Shown one piece after another: positions 13,409 through 26,067 of a stretch of DNA of 64,000 bases; position 1 is the first letter of the stretch; the number at the start of each line of letters is the position of its first letter. Under the pieces are notes generated by a model. That model was not told where the DNA came from. It did no database searches and saw only the letters and a program-made list of their open reading frames with translations. Source of the stretch: Aptenodytes patagonicus (Eukaryota > Chordata > Aves > Sphenisciformes > Spheniscidae). The position numbers and the translations under genes were made by a program. The DNA lies in NCBI RefSeq assembly GCF_965638725.1, contig NC_134956.1, positions 25,479,047 through 25,543,046 of the forward strand, written 5' to 3'.

Positions 13409-14440
13409 GGTCTCAGCCCCGTATGCAAAGTACCCGCCGCCCCCTCCCCTCCGCCCTCCCGGTGGCAAAGGTAAAAGGGTCGGGTTCAAGCCGCCGCCTC
13501 CGCCCGCTCAGACTCCATCTTCTCTCTCTCTGTGTCCGCGTCCCGAGCTCGTCATCGCCGCGACCGTCACCCCTGCGACCCCCCGGACAGCAGACTGCTC
13601 TCACCGAGACCGGACCGGCTCCGACCTCAGGCGGCCCACATTCCAGCCCAGCGACTCCGCAACGGGACTCCCGCACCGGATCGACCCAGCACCTCACAAT
13701 GGTCCTCTTTCTCTCTGGGAGCTGTAGGCCAGCCTACAGCACGGCTGGCTCTCGCTTACCAGCAAAATACCGGAGCCTTAAAATCCCCCCTCCCCTTAAA
13801 CCGAGCGTTACCCCTCCCCTTTGTCGCTCGCGGGGGTGTCCCGACCAGGGCCCCGATGCCACCTCCCCGCGCCCCCTCCCTCCTCCTGGCCCCAACGAAA
13901 GAAACCCCACCGGGCCGCCTCAATTTTAAAAAACGATTTTTACCTCAGGAATTGGCGCCAAACGTGCCCTGGCGGTGACCCCGACCCGGGCCCAGGCGGG
14001 CCGGTGTTGGGTGACGGTGCCCAGCGGCGGCCCTCCCTCCCCCCGTGAGGGCGGCGGCGGTGAGGGGGCTAACGGGGTCCGGGGAGGGGAGGGGGGGGGC
14101 CGGGTCTGTGTTACGGGGCCGCGCGGGGGGGGGTAGTGGTGTTTTGTTTTGTGTGCCGTGCCCCTGTGAAAGGTCAGAGTTCGTGACCCCGCCCGCCGCC
14201 GCCGCCGCCCGAAAGCGTTTCCCCGCTTCCTCTTCCCAGCGCCAGGCCGGCCGCGGCCCCCTCCATCCCCCTCGCGGGGCGGGGCTGGGGACGGCGGCGG
14301 CGGGGGAGGGGCTACCTGAGCCGCTCCGAGCCTTCGCGCCAACGCTCCGGCGGCGGCAGTGTCCCCTGCGCACGGGGCGGGCCTGCGCTGGGCTCTCGTT
14401 GCGCCCCGGCGGGAGAGGGCGCTGGGCAGGCACCTGAGCA

Positions 14441-17400
14441 TGGACGATTCCAGCCCTTGCCCAGGCTCCCCCTTCGGAAACTGCGAGGGGAAGATGCTGC
14501 CCCTGTTCAAAGGCAGTCCTTCGTAACCCTTGCCTGCGAAGCTCCTCTGTAGCCTGCAGCTTGAATTAATTGGTTGGAGGTGGTTATTATGTGCACAGGT
14601 GGGTGTTGATGTTCCACGTATATCTTGGTTCTTATTAAAGATGCAGAGTCACAGGGAGGCTTGCAGTTGATGCTGGCTTTCACAAAGGCCAGACTGTCCT
14701 GAGTTTTTCTTCCATTTTGTAAAGTCGGTGTCATTGATGAGGGCTGTCCCAGTGGAGCTGGCTGTCAGTGACGCTTGTTCTGCTTCCGAATATGCGATTG
14801 TAGGCATGAGACGGGTTTGGGTGCAGCTTGAGGTGGTTTAAGAGGTTGCCACCTTTTGGTGCGTGTCATCTCTTTCTGAAGCTATTGTATGTTGACCTGT
14901 GACGCCGGTTCACTGTCGTAACTGTGTGTAGCTATTTCTTAACCTACCCCTATCAAAATGATCTTACTACTTCTAGTAAGTTTCTCTGAAGTCTAGTGAT
15001 TTTGACAGAAGCTAACTTAAGGAGTGGTCAGTAAATCTGAAGATTCCAGTAAAACTAGAAGATGTGAAGTGATAGTAACTCCTGAAAGGAAATGTATGGA
15101 AGAGAGAGCAGCTGAAGGCAATAATCACTTAAACAGGAGGGGCTGTTGTCTGAATAGTTACACAGTCAGCACCCTGATTTTTTTTTTTTTTTTTGTTAGG
15201 ACTCGCTGTTTAGGGTAAGGATATGAGAAATGAAGAACTATGCCTATGAATTATGGCCTTACTGTCACAAAACTGGAGTTAATAACATTAAAGTACATGA
15301 TGTGCAGATGTGTGTGCAATACATAAATAAAGTGTTTCAAAAAAATGTCTTGGGTGTTTGTTCACTACTGTAATGTTAAATGTGTGAAGAATTTTCAAAT
15401 TCTCAAAATATAGACGTGCACATGCTTTCAAAAGCAGATTTATTTTTTTTACTTCATAAAACATACTATTAAAGTGTAAACACATTTTTGTAACACAGAT
15501 GCCTTTTAAGGATTTTTTAAGTTCTCATAATAGCCTTACTGTAGAAGTAAGTTAGATGTTAGGGTAGGAATGTGTTTCCCTTTCTATAAATCAAGGATAA
15601 CAACGTGTGGAGCAGCATCTATGAGCACAGCATGTTTTTTAAATAGAGGATTTGGCAAAAAAGCCCACCTTTCTTAAAGTGAAATAAACTAAGGGAATAA
15701 GTTGTTAGTCTGGCTTTAAACTCTGAGATGTGCATCTGTTGGATCATGGCTGTAAGCAAATTTAAACTGAATCTTTAGTTTTGTCCTTTATTTGCTATCC
15801 TAAAATGTTTTCATCAAAACTATACTCAATTTTTTATCTTTCAATTATTTTTTTCACACCAGCTGTGTTCATGCTTAGGTAGAAAAGTATTTCAATCTTG
15901 TGGTCAGAGAATTCTCTGACAAGACCTAGTATTTCTTGCCAATGGTTATGTTCAGTTGTGCACTCTTCAGTGATGGATTGTCACTTGCTGAATAAACCAG
16001 AGGAGAATCCCACCATGAATAAAGCAGCTTTTGATTTTTAAAGTTATTTTTATGAGCAGGTACATCAGAATATATAGAATGGGGAGGAAGTAGGCTAGGA
16101 TGCTTTCAGTTACATTTCTGCTTTATATAGAAATCTCTGTAGTGATGATTCTTTTGAGCTCTTCAGGGAAGTAGTGTGTTATTTTTCCTTTATAATAAAA
16201 TATAAGTTAAATTCATGTGCTTCTGCTCACTAGCAAATTGTCTTGCCCACACCTCTTAAAAGGGAGGTCCAGCATTTCTGTAGCTTTTGACTGCTAACCT
16301 GTTCCTTTCTACTTTTCTGATCTCTGGCTATCAGCATTTGGAGTGGATTGAAATTTTGAGCTTTTCGGTTGATGCATAGAGAAAGCCAGGACTTTTCAAG
16401 GACTCCCAATAACAACTTTCCTAGGTGTTTGTGTTTTGGCATTTGTTCAATTTTCTGTAGTAGTTGTTCTGAAATTGCTTACTGACTAAGTCATGTTCCC
16501 ACAAGTCTTTTCAACCCTTTTCACTACTCCTTGTTTAGAAGTGTGCAAGAGTGTGCTTGGGGGGTGCAGTGTTTTCTCTTTTTTAATTGGCTTGGGCAAA
16601 GGTGCATTAGAAATCATGACAAAGCTTTGTCAGTGGTCTTAGTGCATGAGAGAATTTACCAATTGGCTTAGAACTGATGAATTCTATAGTGCAGCTTATT
16701 TACTGGTTTGCTCAGCACATCTGTCTTACAGTAATGTTGTAACCTCTTTTGACATAGGTTGTCTTTCTTCTGGTTTTATGTATCGAAAACTAATGTGATT
16801 CTGCACTCTGGGGCTCATAGGCACTGCAGTAGTAACCTTGCATACCCTGTGCCCTTCCATGGTATGGCAGACACTCGGGTGGCCTAGCTAGGAAGGTTGC
16901 TTCTCTTGCCTGTGTAATTACTGCTATTATTTCTGGGCCTTTTAAAGTGTTCTGCCCTTAGTGTTATGTTTAAGAATGTACCTCTAGCCTGTCACTACTT
17001 TTTTTTTTTTTAAATAAGAACAGAATTCTCATTAAAGTGAGTTTGAGATTTGTCTAGGAAAGACTGGAAATAAGAACATGTATGTCTGAAGGTCCTAAAA
17101 GACCTGCCAAAGATTCTTATGTAAACCTGCACAATGCAAGATCTGCAATATCCTTTCAATATGTATTAATAATCTTTGGTAGCTCAAGGGAAAATGAAAA
17201 CGCTTCCATAAACTGGTATTTTGGTTTCTAAAGGATTTTCTTGAAAATACGGTATATATTGGCAACCAAATGTGTGTGTACTTGTGAAAGGATTGCTGTG
17301 GCATTATGGAGTAGGAGAATAGAAAAGACTGGCAATCACTGGGATGCTATGCCCATAAAGCAGGTGTGTGCTGGTGATAATTTCCAAGCAAGTTATTTCT

Positions 17401-19075
17401 TCACCCTGTTGGACATGTACCTGAGTGTACAGCCTGCTTCAGCAGGACTCCCTCTTCTAGAGTTTTATGCATTGTGAGAATTTTGCTGTGGGAGGACGTT
17501 GCACTGAAGGTTTCTCACTTTGGGGCCTAACTCATCTAGTGGTCAAGAGAAAGGGTGTTCTTGTCTGCTTTTGAGCATAGACATTTTACTTCTTTGTTAA
17601 AGCCTAAGGTCTGAGATACTTTGAGAATTAGGATATTGCACTTAGACCAGTGGTCTAGTCTGTTAAAGCAAAATCCTGCATAGGTTTGAATGTTGCCAGT
17701 AATTCTGTATTGTTTTGAATGTTGCCAATGTCCGAATCAGTTACTGACATTGCTGGAAGGCAGCATATACAGAAATGTTTTAAAGGTGTATTTTTCCTCT
17801 CTCTGAGTGGTACTGGAAATGAAAATGCAGTAATGAGCACTGTATATCCTATTAAGCAAAGCCTACAGGTACCCTATTGAATGTTTTGCACAGTAATTTG
17901 AAAATAAACCAAATAAGATTGCTTAGTGTTACCTTGCAAAAATGTTCCAAGGTATACATTGGTAGTTGTGAGGATTCTGGGGGTGGGGGGGAAGTGGTCA
18001 TAAGTTAAAACTTCACGCTTTCGTATTATGATTTTATGGAAATAAAAATATTGGTATCTCATAACTTCCGAGTGTGTGATTTAATTTTTTTCTTGTGTTT
18101 AAAAATAGTGAACAAATTCTGAGTTCTGTTGTGTAGTGTTGTACTAATCTCTGTAACTACTTGAAATTTGGGAAATGTTAAATTTGCAGCTCACAAGTAA
18201 TTGGTTGTGATAGTGACAGGCTGGTTTTTTTATTATTGTTATTATTTTGGGGGATGCCTCTAGAAGTAGCTGACACAAACATACTGCCTGTGCTCTAGTG
18301 AGTCAAAAGTGTTGCCTTGTGGGCTTATTTAAAGTTAGTTAATAGCTGAAAAACACAGTGACTCCAAAATTCTATGTGATACACCAAATTAAAGATAACA
18401 AATGGTTATATATTCTTTAGTGTCTCTTCCAGTTGCTGTCCATCTTCTTTCATTCCCTTTTCACAAATTCCTCTTGTTCCACTTGCCAACAAGTCTCTGA
18501 CTGAAAGGAAGAATGGAAAATGCTAGAGCAAGAGAGGAATTGCTGCTTTTCCCCTCTCTGCTTCATGCTTGGCAAGTTGGGGGAAGCTTTAGAGGATAGG
18601 AGGAGTTGTCTCCTTGTTCTTCCTTGTTTCTGCCACCAAGAGAAGGCCTTGCAGCAGTTTTACTCTGAGCTCTGGTGCAGAGTGCAATCCTGCTTGCTGT
18701 GCAGCTCCACTGTGCTCACTGAGGTCGGCAACAAAAAGTGCAGTGAAGAAAGCTGCGTCAAGATTGTCACAAATTTTGCTGCAGTTCTTGCAATAACCAG
18801 GGAAATATAGAACTATACCGTATGCCTTTAACTTATTTAATAAGCAATATTGTATTAGATAATGCTGAAATTTGCTAAATTTATATACATAGACTTCAAA
18901 AAGAGCATTAGTAAAAAGTGCTTGTATAGGCCCTTTTTGGCATTAGCTGTGACTGGAGAGAAAATCAACAGAAGATGCTGGAGGTGAAAAAGATCAAAGA
19001 GAACTGAGTTACTCTACAAGTAAAGGTTAATAACTATACTGACAGCAAAGAAAATAATTAAATCTGTAGACCTTA
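14441..19075. other. Region without recognisable genes
   Basis: AT-rich DNA with a T-run at about 15178-15194. No coding exon with supporting splice sites and no repeat that I could name. It may be transcribed on the plus strand as a lncRNA. Confidence 0.5.
15326..15331 (+). terminator. Candidate plus-strand polyadenylation signal
   Basis: AATAAA with a GT-rich element starting about 15 nt later. It could end a short transcript from the CpG island. Confidence 0.35.
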
Positions 19076-19560
19076 CTGTGGTGAGTTGACCTTGGACTGC
19101 AGCCAGATGCTGACCCAGCCACTCACTTCCCCCTCCTTAACAGGACAGGGGGAGAAAATAGGATGAGAAAGCTTGTAGGTCAAGATAAAGACAGAGAGAT
19201 CACTTGCCAGTTACTGTCACAGGCAAAACAGACTCAACTTGAGGAAAATAAATTTAACTAGTTGCCAGTTAAAATAGATTTGGGTGGTGAGAAAGCCAAA
19301 AATAAAAACACCACCTTCCCCTGCCGCCCCTTTCTGCCAGGCTCAATTTCACTCCTTCCCTCCTGACTCCTCTACCTTCCCCCTCCCCTCCAGTCCCCAG
19401 AGCGGTGCACGGGGGAAGGGGGGGGGGGGGGGGTGTCCTCTCTGCCCCTTCTTCCTCCTCCTCCTCACACTTTTCCCCCGCTCCAGCGTGGGCTCCTCTC
19501 CATGGGCCGCGGTTCCTGTCAGGAAGTATTCAACTGCTCCCAGCCGTGGTTCAGAAAGGA
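19076..19560. repeat. Diverged interspersed repeat, probably an avian ERV LTR remnant
   Basis: The order GTGGTGAGTTGACCTTGG, then GGACAGGGGGAGAAAATAGG, then GTCAAGATAAAGACAGAGAG, then CAGGCAAAACAGACTCAACT, then the pyrimidine-rich stretch and AGCGTGGGCTCCTCTCCATG resembles a non-coding LTR-type repeat common in bird genomes. No viral gene is present. The family name and true ends are uncertain. Confidence 0.55.
19418..19433 (+). repeat. 16-G homopolymer run
   Basis: An uninterrupted run of 16 G, preceded by GGGGGAA and followed by a long C/T-rich tract. It is able to form a G-quadruplex and is also a likely assembly or sequencing weak point. Confidence 0.85.
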
Positions 19561-22500
19561 TTTTAGTGGTGGTCTTTTTCAAACTCTTCTGCTGGTAACA
19601 AGGACCTTTTAGCTCCTCCCATTTGTGGGATAGTTGCCTCAGAAGAAAAAAATGCTCTGCAAAGCTGCCATACAAGAAGAGGAGGGAAGAGACCCTGTGA
19701 AAGTTGCTCCTCGCCCAGGAGAACAGGTTGAATTCACCATAGACCAGAGGTGAGATGGGAGATGTGCATGCTTACAGGGAGGAAAGGGTGTTTTAAATGT
19801 GGAAGGGGAGAACCATTGCAATGCAAAGGTGGGCTGTAAGAGTACCTATGGCATAGGCCAAAAACCCTCTCTCTGGTCGTGGTGGTGGTGTTGGCAGTAA
19901 AAGTACATAATGGACAAAGAGGGGGTCAAAAGTCAGGGCAGGCCAAGAAGTACAAAGTAAAAGCAGGATTTAAGGTTATTCATGTGTTTTAAATGTTTGG
20001 GATTGACAGTATTGTACAGCTCTGATTTTTTTTATTTTATTTTTTTTAAATTGTCATTTCAAGTGCTTAAAATTTTCATAGAATTTTCCTCAAACTTTCG
20101 AGGTAAATTTTAAGAGCAAAGCTGATATCTAGCATGGAAGAATTAAACAGTTAAGTGACTGAGAAGGTTTTAACAGTATAAACTGCTTGGTCTTGTTAAT
20201 GCCACACTCAATTTAAATCTCTTTTAAGTGTTAGTAGATAATTTTTGAGGTACAAGTCCTTGTGCCTTGTGTTCAGGTTTGTAGATGGCTGGGCAGTGCT
20301 TAGAGAAGCTAGTGACCTCCATCCTGTGGGGGTTTTGCCCTCATTTCTCCATAGTTGTCTCTTAGCAAAAGTGAGCTTGCTGTCTGCTCTAGGCTTTGTT
20401 GACTGCAGAAAAATCTCACTTCAACCTGAGTTCTGAATAGTTTTACTGGTTTATTTGGAAATGCTGTTATTTAGCTAATGACATGCTGTTTTATTCTGGA
20501 AAGAGGGAAGAGTGATTCCTTACGTTCACAATGCTCAGGTGGTGGTCAGAATTAAAGTATTGCTTGTGCAGTGGGGACTGTTCCAGTGAGTAAAAGATGC
20601 ATCTTAAAAGAGGTCTCTGTATCTTACTTGTTATATGCTATTTGCTGTTATCTCCAGAATGTGCGAGGACAAAGATGCCATGCTGTCTGGGTACAATCTG
20701 TGGCATTTGCCTTTAAACTTCTCTCTAGCGAACCTGTGAGTGTAAGTGCAGTCAGATTTAGTTTAAAGTAATAGAGGACACACTGTCCGCTGAGACAGTA
20801 TGCCACGAGGATATTGAGAACACTAGAGAACACAATGACTTCCCTCCATCCTGAAATGCCGTGTTTACAGTGTCACTGGACTTACTGATTCTTCAGGAGC
20901 TTGGTAGCAGTTGCTGTTTTCCACCATCTAATTGACATCAGAGCTCACCTGATCCCTTTGTCTTGTGCACCAAGCTGTTTGATGGATGGCCCTCCTTTTG
21001 GTCCTGAGGTCATTGCACAGTTGATACCGTGTACACATTCAGACATGTATGTGGCCATGGTCTTTTTCTTTGGTAATGGGTTATAGCTTTGTGAAAGTAC
21101 AAGTGGACTGACCTTTTTTTAAATCGAGTTTGTCATCTAAAAATATTTGAGACAAAGGAAGGCAACTGTGATAGAGCAAAGATTTATTTCATTCTAATGA
21201 ACATGCACAGCAGATTCAAGATTTCTGAGGCAAAATACAAATTTATGACAATCCAAAGTTGGGTTAAGGCTTCCTTTAACGTGGTTAAATGCTTTCAGAA
21301 TTACTCTTTCTCGCCACTGTGGCAAAAAATATCATTGGGCACTGAAATGGAATGTAGGAATCTGAACCAAGTGCTGTGAAAGCTGATGGATTTAGCAGAC
21401 TTTATATGTATATATTTATATTTTTTTTTTCCTGATTTACATCATCTTGTATTAATGGTTGGGTCGACGGTTGGACTCGATGATCTTAGAGGTCTTTTCC
21501 AACCTCAATGATTCTATGATTTGGTTTTTTGAGATCTTGCTCAGCAGTGAAGTCCCACACTGACTGCAGCTCTGTTAGGCCTGCCCAGCATGCTGCAGTC
21601 GTTTTTGGACAGATCAGACGAAAGGCAAAAAATTCTAGATGGCATGCAGGAATATGGAAAGTGTCATGTACCTGACACCTCAGTGTAGTCTGGGAAAGCA
21701 TATGGTTCAGATCCAGGTGAAGTCTAGTGGCTGTGTAGTCTTGCTGTACTTATTTTGTTGTTGCGCGCTCTGCTGCTCATGATAATTGTATTTCTGATTG
21801 TAGGAGATAAAACTTGTTGATCCAAGAAATCATTGGTGTTTATCACATAGTGGCTGTACTTTGAAGTGAAATTTTGCAGAGAATAGCCTTGAAAGAGTTT
21901 TTCATTTTATTTAATAAATTTCATATAGGAAAGTTTATTTTTTATTCATTAATATTTGTAAAAAGCAGTTTTAAGAACAATATGCAACTGCTATACATTG
22001 AAGGCTGTGAAAAGCAAGGGCAGTGCAAAATCCTAACCCTGCCCCAAAATTCACCTAAAGTGACCTCTCAATATGACATACTCAATTATTACTGCAGGAC
22101 CTGACTGCTCTAAGAACTGTCAGTATGGATGGAAAGTAATTTCAGTTCCTGTGCTTTCTTTAAGATCGCATTTGTCTGCTGGCAAGTACTACAGTTAATA
22201 ACGTGGCGTATAGTATGTGAAATGAAAATAGAGACAACTACTAAGCAGTTTAAACTGTTCTCCAGTTTCTTTTATCTTGGAGGAGCAAGGAAAGGACATA
22301 AAAATGTAAGTACTACAAGTAAAAAGATGAAAAAAATCAGAGCATGTTTATGTAAAATGTATTCCATGCCTTTCCAAAGCATATAGATTAGAAACAAGCT
22401 GCAACACTTCTCTGGGGGAAAAAAGCTATAAAAATAATCAAAAGAATGTAAAAAAACTTGTCATTTAGTAATAATAATATAGAGAAAGCATGGCAAAGAA

Positions 22501-24713
22501 TGACAATGCTGTTTCATGGGCACTTTAAAGGTTTCCTGGTGTTTGTTGTTATTCTGTGGAAAAGGAAGACGTTCAGAATATTTGTGAAACTTCTTTTAGG
22601 AAAGATCAATTTAAAAAAAAAAAAAATTATTTTTCTTGGGTCTCTCTGAAAGGGATTGTAAACTTGCCCTGGAGTCTAGAAACTTTCTTGTCAAAACTTG
22701 ATCAAAAGTGGTGTCTCAATGTTATCCAGACTGAAGGATCTCACTGTTTTTAATACATAGAAGTTTGTATGTTATGTTCCCCAAGTAACTTGTGAAGTTA
22801 GACTAGTGTTTTAAATGTAGCATGTAGGAGGTTCATAAAGTGACAAGGGAATACCTTTTCCCCTTGCTGAGTATTGGCACTTTTTTTACCTTCACAAGCA
22901 GTGATATTGACTGAACGTGGTTACAGCCAAAGTAGTCTTTATTGCTTTTGTACCAAAGTAGCACACAAACAGGAAAAGCCTGGTTGGTATTCAAAGCTGT
23001 GTGTTTTTCGTCAATTGTAAAAGCAACACAGAATCACCTCCAGAAAGGTAGTATTCCCACAGCTAGACCAGCAGTGCTTGTGTAAATGGCATGGGATCTT
23101 GTCATGTCTGAATACTCTCCAACTCTGAATGGCTTGTACTTTGATGTGGAAAAATAATTTAACAACTGTTTAAAAAACAGATTTTTAACAAGGCATATAC
23201 TATAAGATAGATTTAAATATTAGTTGCAGATAATGGCTAATAATTTTAATGCTTTTCAATAAGTAGCAAAATAAGCAGAAAACCACTGAAATAACAACTG
23301 AGATCAGCTTGCATCTGAGCTATTGACTGAGTAGCTAGTACATTGTGACTTACTACTGAATTTTTTTTGAAACATTTGTGAAGGCGTGGAACAAAATCTT
23401 TGTTTTGAAGGAGTAATACTAGCTACAAGTTAGGAAGAAAGCTGTTTGTAAGTAAATGGCATATAGTAAACTGAGTATCTATATACCTCTATTCTAAGAT
23501 GTTAAAATTTTCTAAAAGGTGATTACTGGATTAACTCTGAAATGAAGATAACTTCTGTCTCTGGTGCTTAGCTTTGCTCAGATTAGATTAACAGTTGGAC
23601 TGAAATTGAGAGGCCATTTTCATTTTTTCTCTCTTTGTGCTGTATTGAGACCATTTATATCTCTAACTGAAGTAGATTTGACTGGTAGGAGGGTTTTACA
23701 GGAGGTAAATGCAATGTGGACTGAAACACTTCATCATAGCAATTAGGTCTAAATCCTGTTTCTACCAGAAGGCCTCCGCTACCATCTTCTGATTTGATGC
23801 TATTCCTTAGTTTGTCAGAGAATTGGTTAATAGGTAAGTGTCTGTTAACAGTAACTGGAACTGCAAAGCTGGAATTAAAGAAGGGAAAATAATGTAAAGG
23901 AAAAGCCTGTAGAACTGCAGTTATGTTTTGCTCTTTTATTTTTCCACATTACTTAAAACAATGTTTAATAGCACTGTATTTTATTTTTTACAACAAAATA
24001 TTTTCATGTACTCATTTCCTGCTTGTAACTGAAAACTTCATACAACAGTCACTAAATGTCAGCACCTAAATCTTCGTAATACTATTGTTCTGTAGTGCGG
24101 TTTTGTTATGTTTGGGACCATGGTTAGAGATCTTACTCTGTATTCAACATTCTTGTTATTTTTTTGTCAGTGCAAAATGTTTTTAAGGGGAGATAAACAT
24201 TTACAGCGTATTGGTAGTAAGGCCATGATTCTAACGTGAAACAAAGAGTTAACATTGGTGTTCATCCATTAACTAAAGAATACAGAAGTTTTACTTTTCT
24301 CATACTTGGTTTCTGTTTGCATATGATAACCTATGCTTTATGAAACTACAAGACTCCGATGTATCAAAAAAACCCCAGAACAACGATATTTTTTTATTTA
24401 GTGGTAGGTGTGTATTTTGTTTTTTAAGCTTGTTTTTCCAGGTGATAAATTGAACTACCTTTATCATTTGGATACATATTATAGGCCTTTAAAAATGCGG
24501 ACAATTCTAAACAGTTTCTTAGGGTCAAAAATTCAGATATCCATTAAGCTTCTTGAAGAAAGGGAAAAATGAAAGTAATAAAAATCCCCCCCAATATATT
24601 TTAACGTACGTAAATTCTTGAACATGGTATTTTTATACAAAGCTATATTTTAATCATAAATGCCATTCTATTCCTCAGTCAATTATTATGACAAATATAG
24701 GACACAAAACCAT
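19561..24713. other. Region without recognisable genes
   Basis: AT-rich, with a 60-bp CR1 tail at 21458-21521. No coding exon supported on either strand. Confidence 0.5.
21458..21521 (+). mobile_element. CR1 LINE extreme 3' end
   Basis: GACGGTTGGACTCGATGATC, then TTAGAGGTCTTTTCCAACCT and ATTCTATGATT are identical to the tails of the 34.4 and 51.5 kb copies. This is an extremely 5'-truncated insertion (about 64 bp) of the same young subfamily. Confidence 0.95.
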
Positions 24714-24719
24714 TTTATT
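24714..24719 (-). terminator. Candidate FGD5 polyadenylation signal
   Basis: AATAAA on the minus strand about 1.3 kb past the FGD5 stop, followed by a GT-rich stretch (GGTTTTGTGTCC). Another AATAAA lies only 24 nt after the stop (26002-26007), which would be an unusually short 3'UTR. Which one is used cannot be decided from sequence. Confidence 0.3.
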
Positions 24720-26030
24720 GCAATGATTAGAACACCACTTCTCCACCTTCTTTATAAAAAAAAAAAAACCAACAAAACACTAAAAAACCCCACACCAAAA
24801 CAACAAACCCAAAACAACAAAAAAACAAAACCCCAAACTCCAGAGATCTATATCCTCAGCTGGTGTAAAGCAGCACAGCATCTTTGAAGTCATACAGACA
24901 CTTGGCTGGTGAGAATCCAGCCCTGGAGATGTAGTGCACAACAGTAGTCTGATGTAAGATACGTTTAGCCACAGGAGTTCCAAAGCACTCCAGCACAGCG
25001 GGTTCAGACAAGTGCATTTCAGCCCACCAGCATATTTCAAATGGTGTGCTGGTTATATGGATTAAACTTTTGATGACATTTTTCATAGCAAGAACAGCAG
25101 AAACAACAGGAGCTTTGAAAATAAAGATAGACTATTTAAATAGATGATAAAAATCGTAACACTACTAGGTAGACTAGTGTTAAATAAAAACTGTCTGTAG
25201 GTTTATAATAAATTAAAAATAACCTTTGGGTTTGAGTCTGCAGTATTTAGGGAGAAGTGAAATTATTGAACGTCTGGATTTGTAGAGCTACTGGAGTGCA
25301 TTTCAAAGTACTGCAGTGGTATGAAATTAAACCCTTTAAAATAAATTATACCGTGATCTGTGTAAAATTATAAATTGATAGCAAGTAATTATCCTGGATC
25401 ATAGCCAGTGAAGTGTTGGTAGACCAGGTAAATTGAATGTGTTGTTCGTTCATTTTCTGTGAAAGCAATTTAGCATACGCGGGGCATAATTTCATGCTGG
25501 CACTTGTTAATGGATGAGTAATAAATCAGGCCACAGAACTCCTTAGAAACATGAAAAAATGAAGCTGTAGTTCAATAAAAATAATAAAGTGCTTTAAATG
25601 AGCATTTGTTGTTTACTACATTGTTTCTCATTTCATGGTAGACATCAAAACCAACCCAATGAAATATGATAGTAGTGCTCTAGAGTAAGTAAAACTGAGC
25701 CTGTTACTTACTGTAGTCAATATTTCCATGTATTTTCTTGTCTTGATGTTAGACTTAGTTTACTGTGGGATCACAGGAGAAGCTTATAGTATGGGTTGAA
25801 CTTGCACAGACATAAAGATCACCATAAATATTCTCTATTTTAAAGTTTCCATTTGCAAAAATGCGGATGTAAGAAGAAGGAAGCAAAAAGAGCAATTTGG
25901 AAACAGTTCATATCCAGTGTATGTAGCCAGTTTGCCTGAAATACACTGTTCAGTTTTGTAAGACAGAAGAGGGTTGCTGGGAATGTATAGAAATCTGACA
26001 ATTTATTCCAAGTCCATTGAGTGATAGCTG
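24720..26030 (-). other. Probable FGD5 3'UTR / flanking DNA
   Basis: No coding potential. If the signal at 24714 is used, this is the FGD5 3'UTR. The part from about 24840 to 25060 has ...CAGCTGGTGTAAAGCAGCACAG... and looks like a diverged ancient interspersed repeat, but I cannot assign it to a family. Confidence 0.3.
24755..24836 (+). repeat. A/C-only low-complexity tract
   Basis: About 80 bases made almost only of A and C (A12 followed by CCAACAAAAC-type units). On the minus strand it would be a G/U-only stretch of RNA near the supposed FGD5 polyadenylation site. Confidence 0.85.
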
Positions 26031-26067
26031 CTATAATATGGATGCTTCTTCCATGGCTTCAATCCAC
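26031..26067 (-). CDS. FGD5: FGD5 terminal coding exon with stop
   Basis: 37 coding nt. The acceptor is GCCCTTTTTAG. One base completes Arg, then [11 protein letters not shown] and a TAG stop. The Trp is the near-invariant residue of the PH C-terminal helix, and the protein ends straight after the fold. The 3'UTR continues to lower coordinates; its end is uncertain. Confidence 0.95.

Larger units (their letters stand above)
12780..14440. promoter_or_regulatory. CpG island, probable bidirectional NR2C2 / FGD5-AS1 promoter
   Basis: About 1.65 kb that is sharply richer in GC and CpG than everything around it, with many CCGCC/GGCGG boxes. CCAAT boxes and two YY1-type motifs sit near its centre. 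Good donor-like sites occur on both strands: CGGCCG/GTAAGA near 13395 and CAAAG/GTAAAA near 13469 on plus; CTGAG/GTAAAA near 13939 and CTCG/GTGAGA near 13605 on minus. In mammals the NR2C2 and FGD5-AS1 5' ends share one promoter, which matches. Exact start sites cannot be read. The long open frames in the island are GC artefacts. Confidence 0.85.
13260..15350 (+). ncRNA. Candidate divergent lncRNA 5' region (FGD5-AS1 position)
   Basis: Inferred from gene order. Mammalian FGD5-AS1 starts at the NR2C2 promoter and runs towards the 3' end of FGD5, which here is the plus strand from the island. Sequence support is limited to the two plus-oriented YY1 motifs, donor-like sites at 13395 and 13469, and a polyadenylation signal AATAAA at 15326-15331 followed by a GT-rich element (GTCTTGGGTGTTTG). 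I cannot define exons, and the RNA may extend as far as FGD5. No conserved protein frame is visible. Confidence 0.3.

Noticed and set aside
12740..14510. Many long open frames (up to about 194 codons) on both strands in the CpG island
   Set aside because: GC-rich DNA lacks stop codons by composition. The translations are Pro/Arg/Ala-rich, overlap in several frames and resemble no protein family.
18520..18810. 96-codon plus-strand ORF
   Set aside because: Cys-rich low-information sequence with another open frame overlapping it; no splice or family support. At most part of a noncoding transcript.
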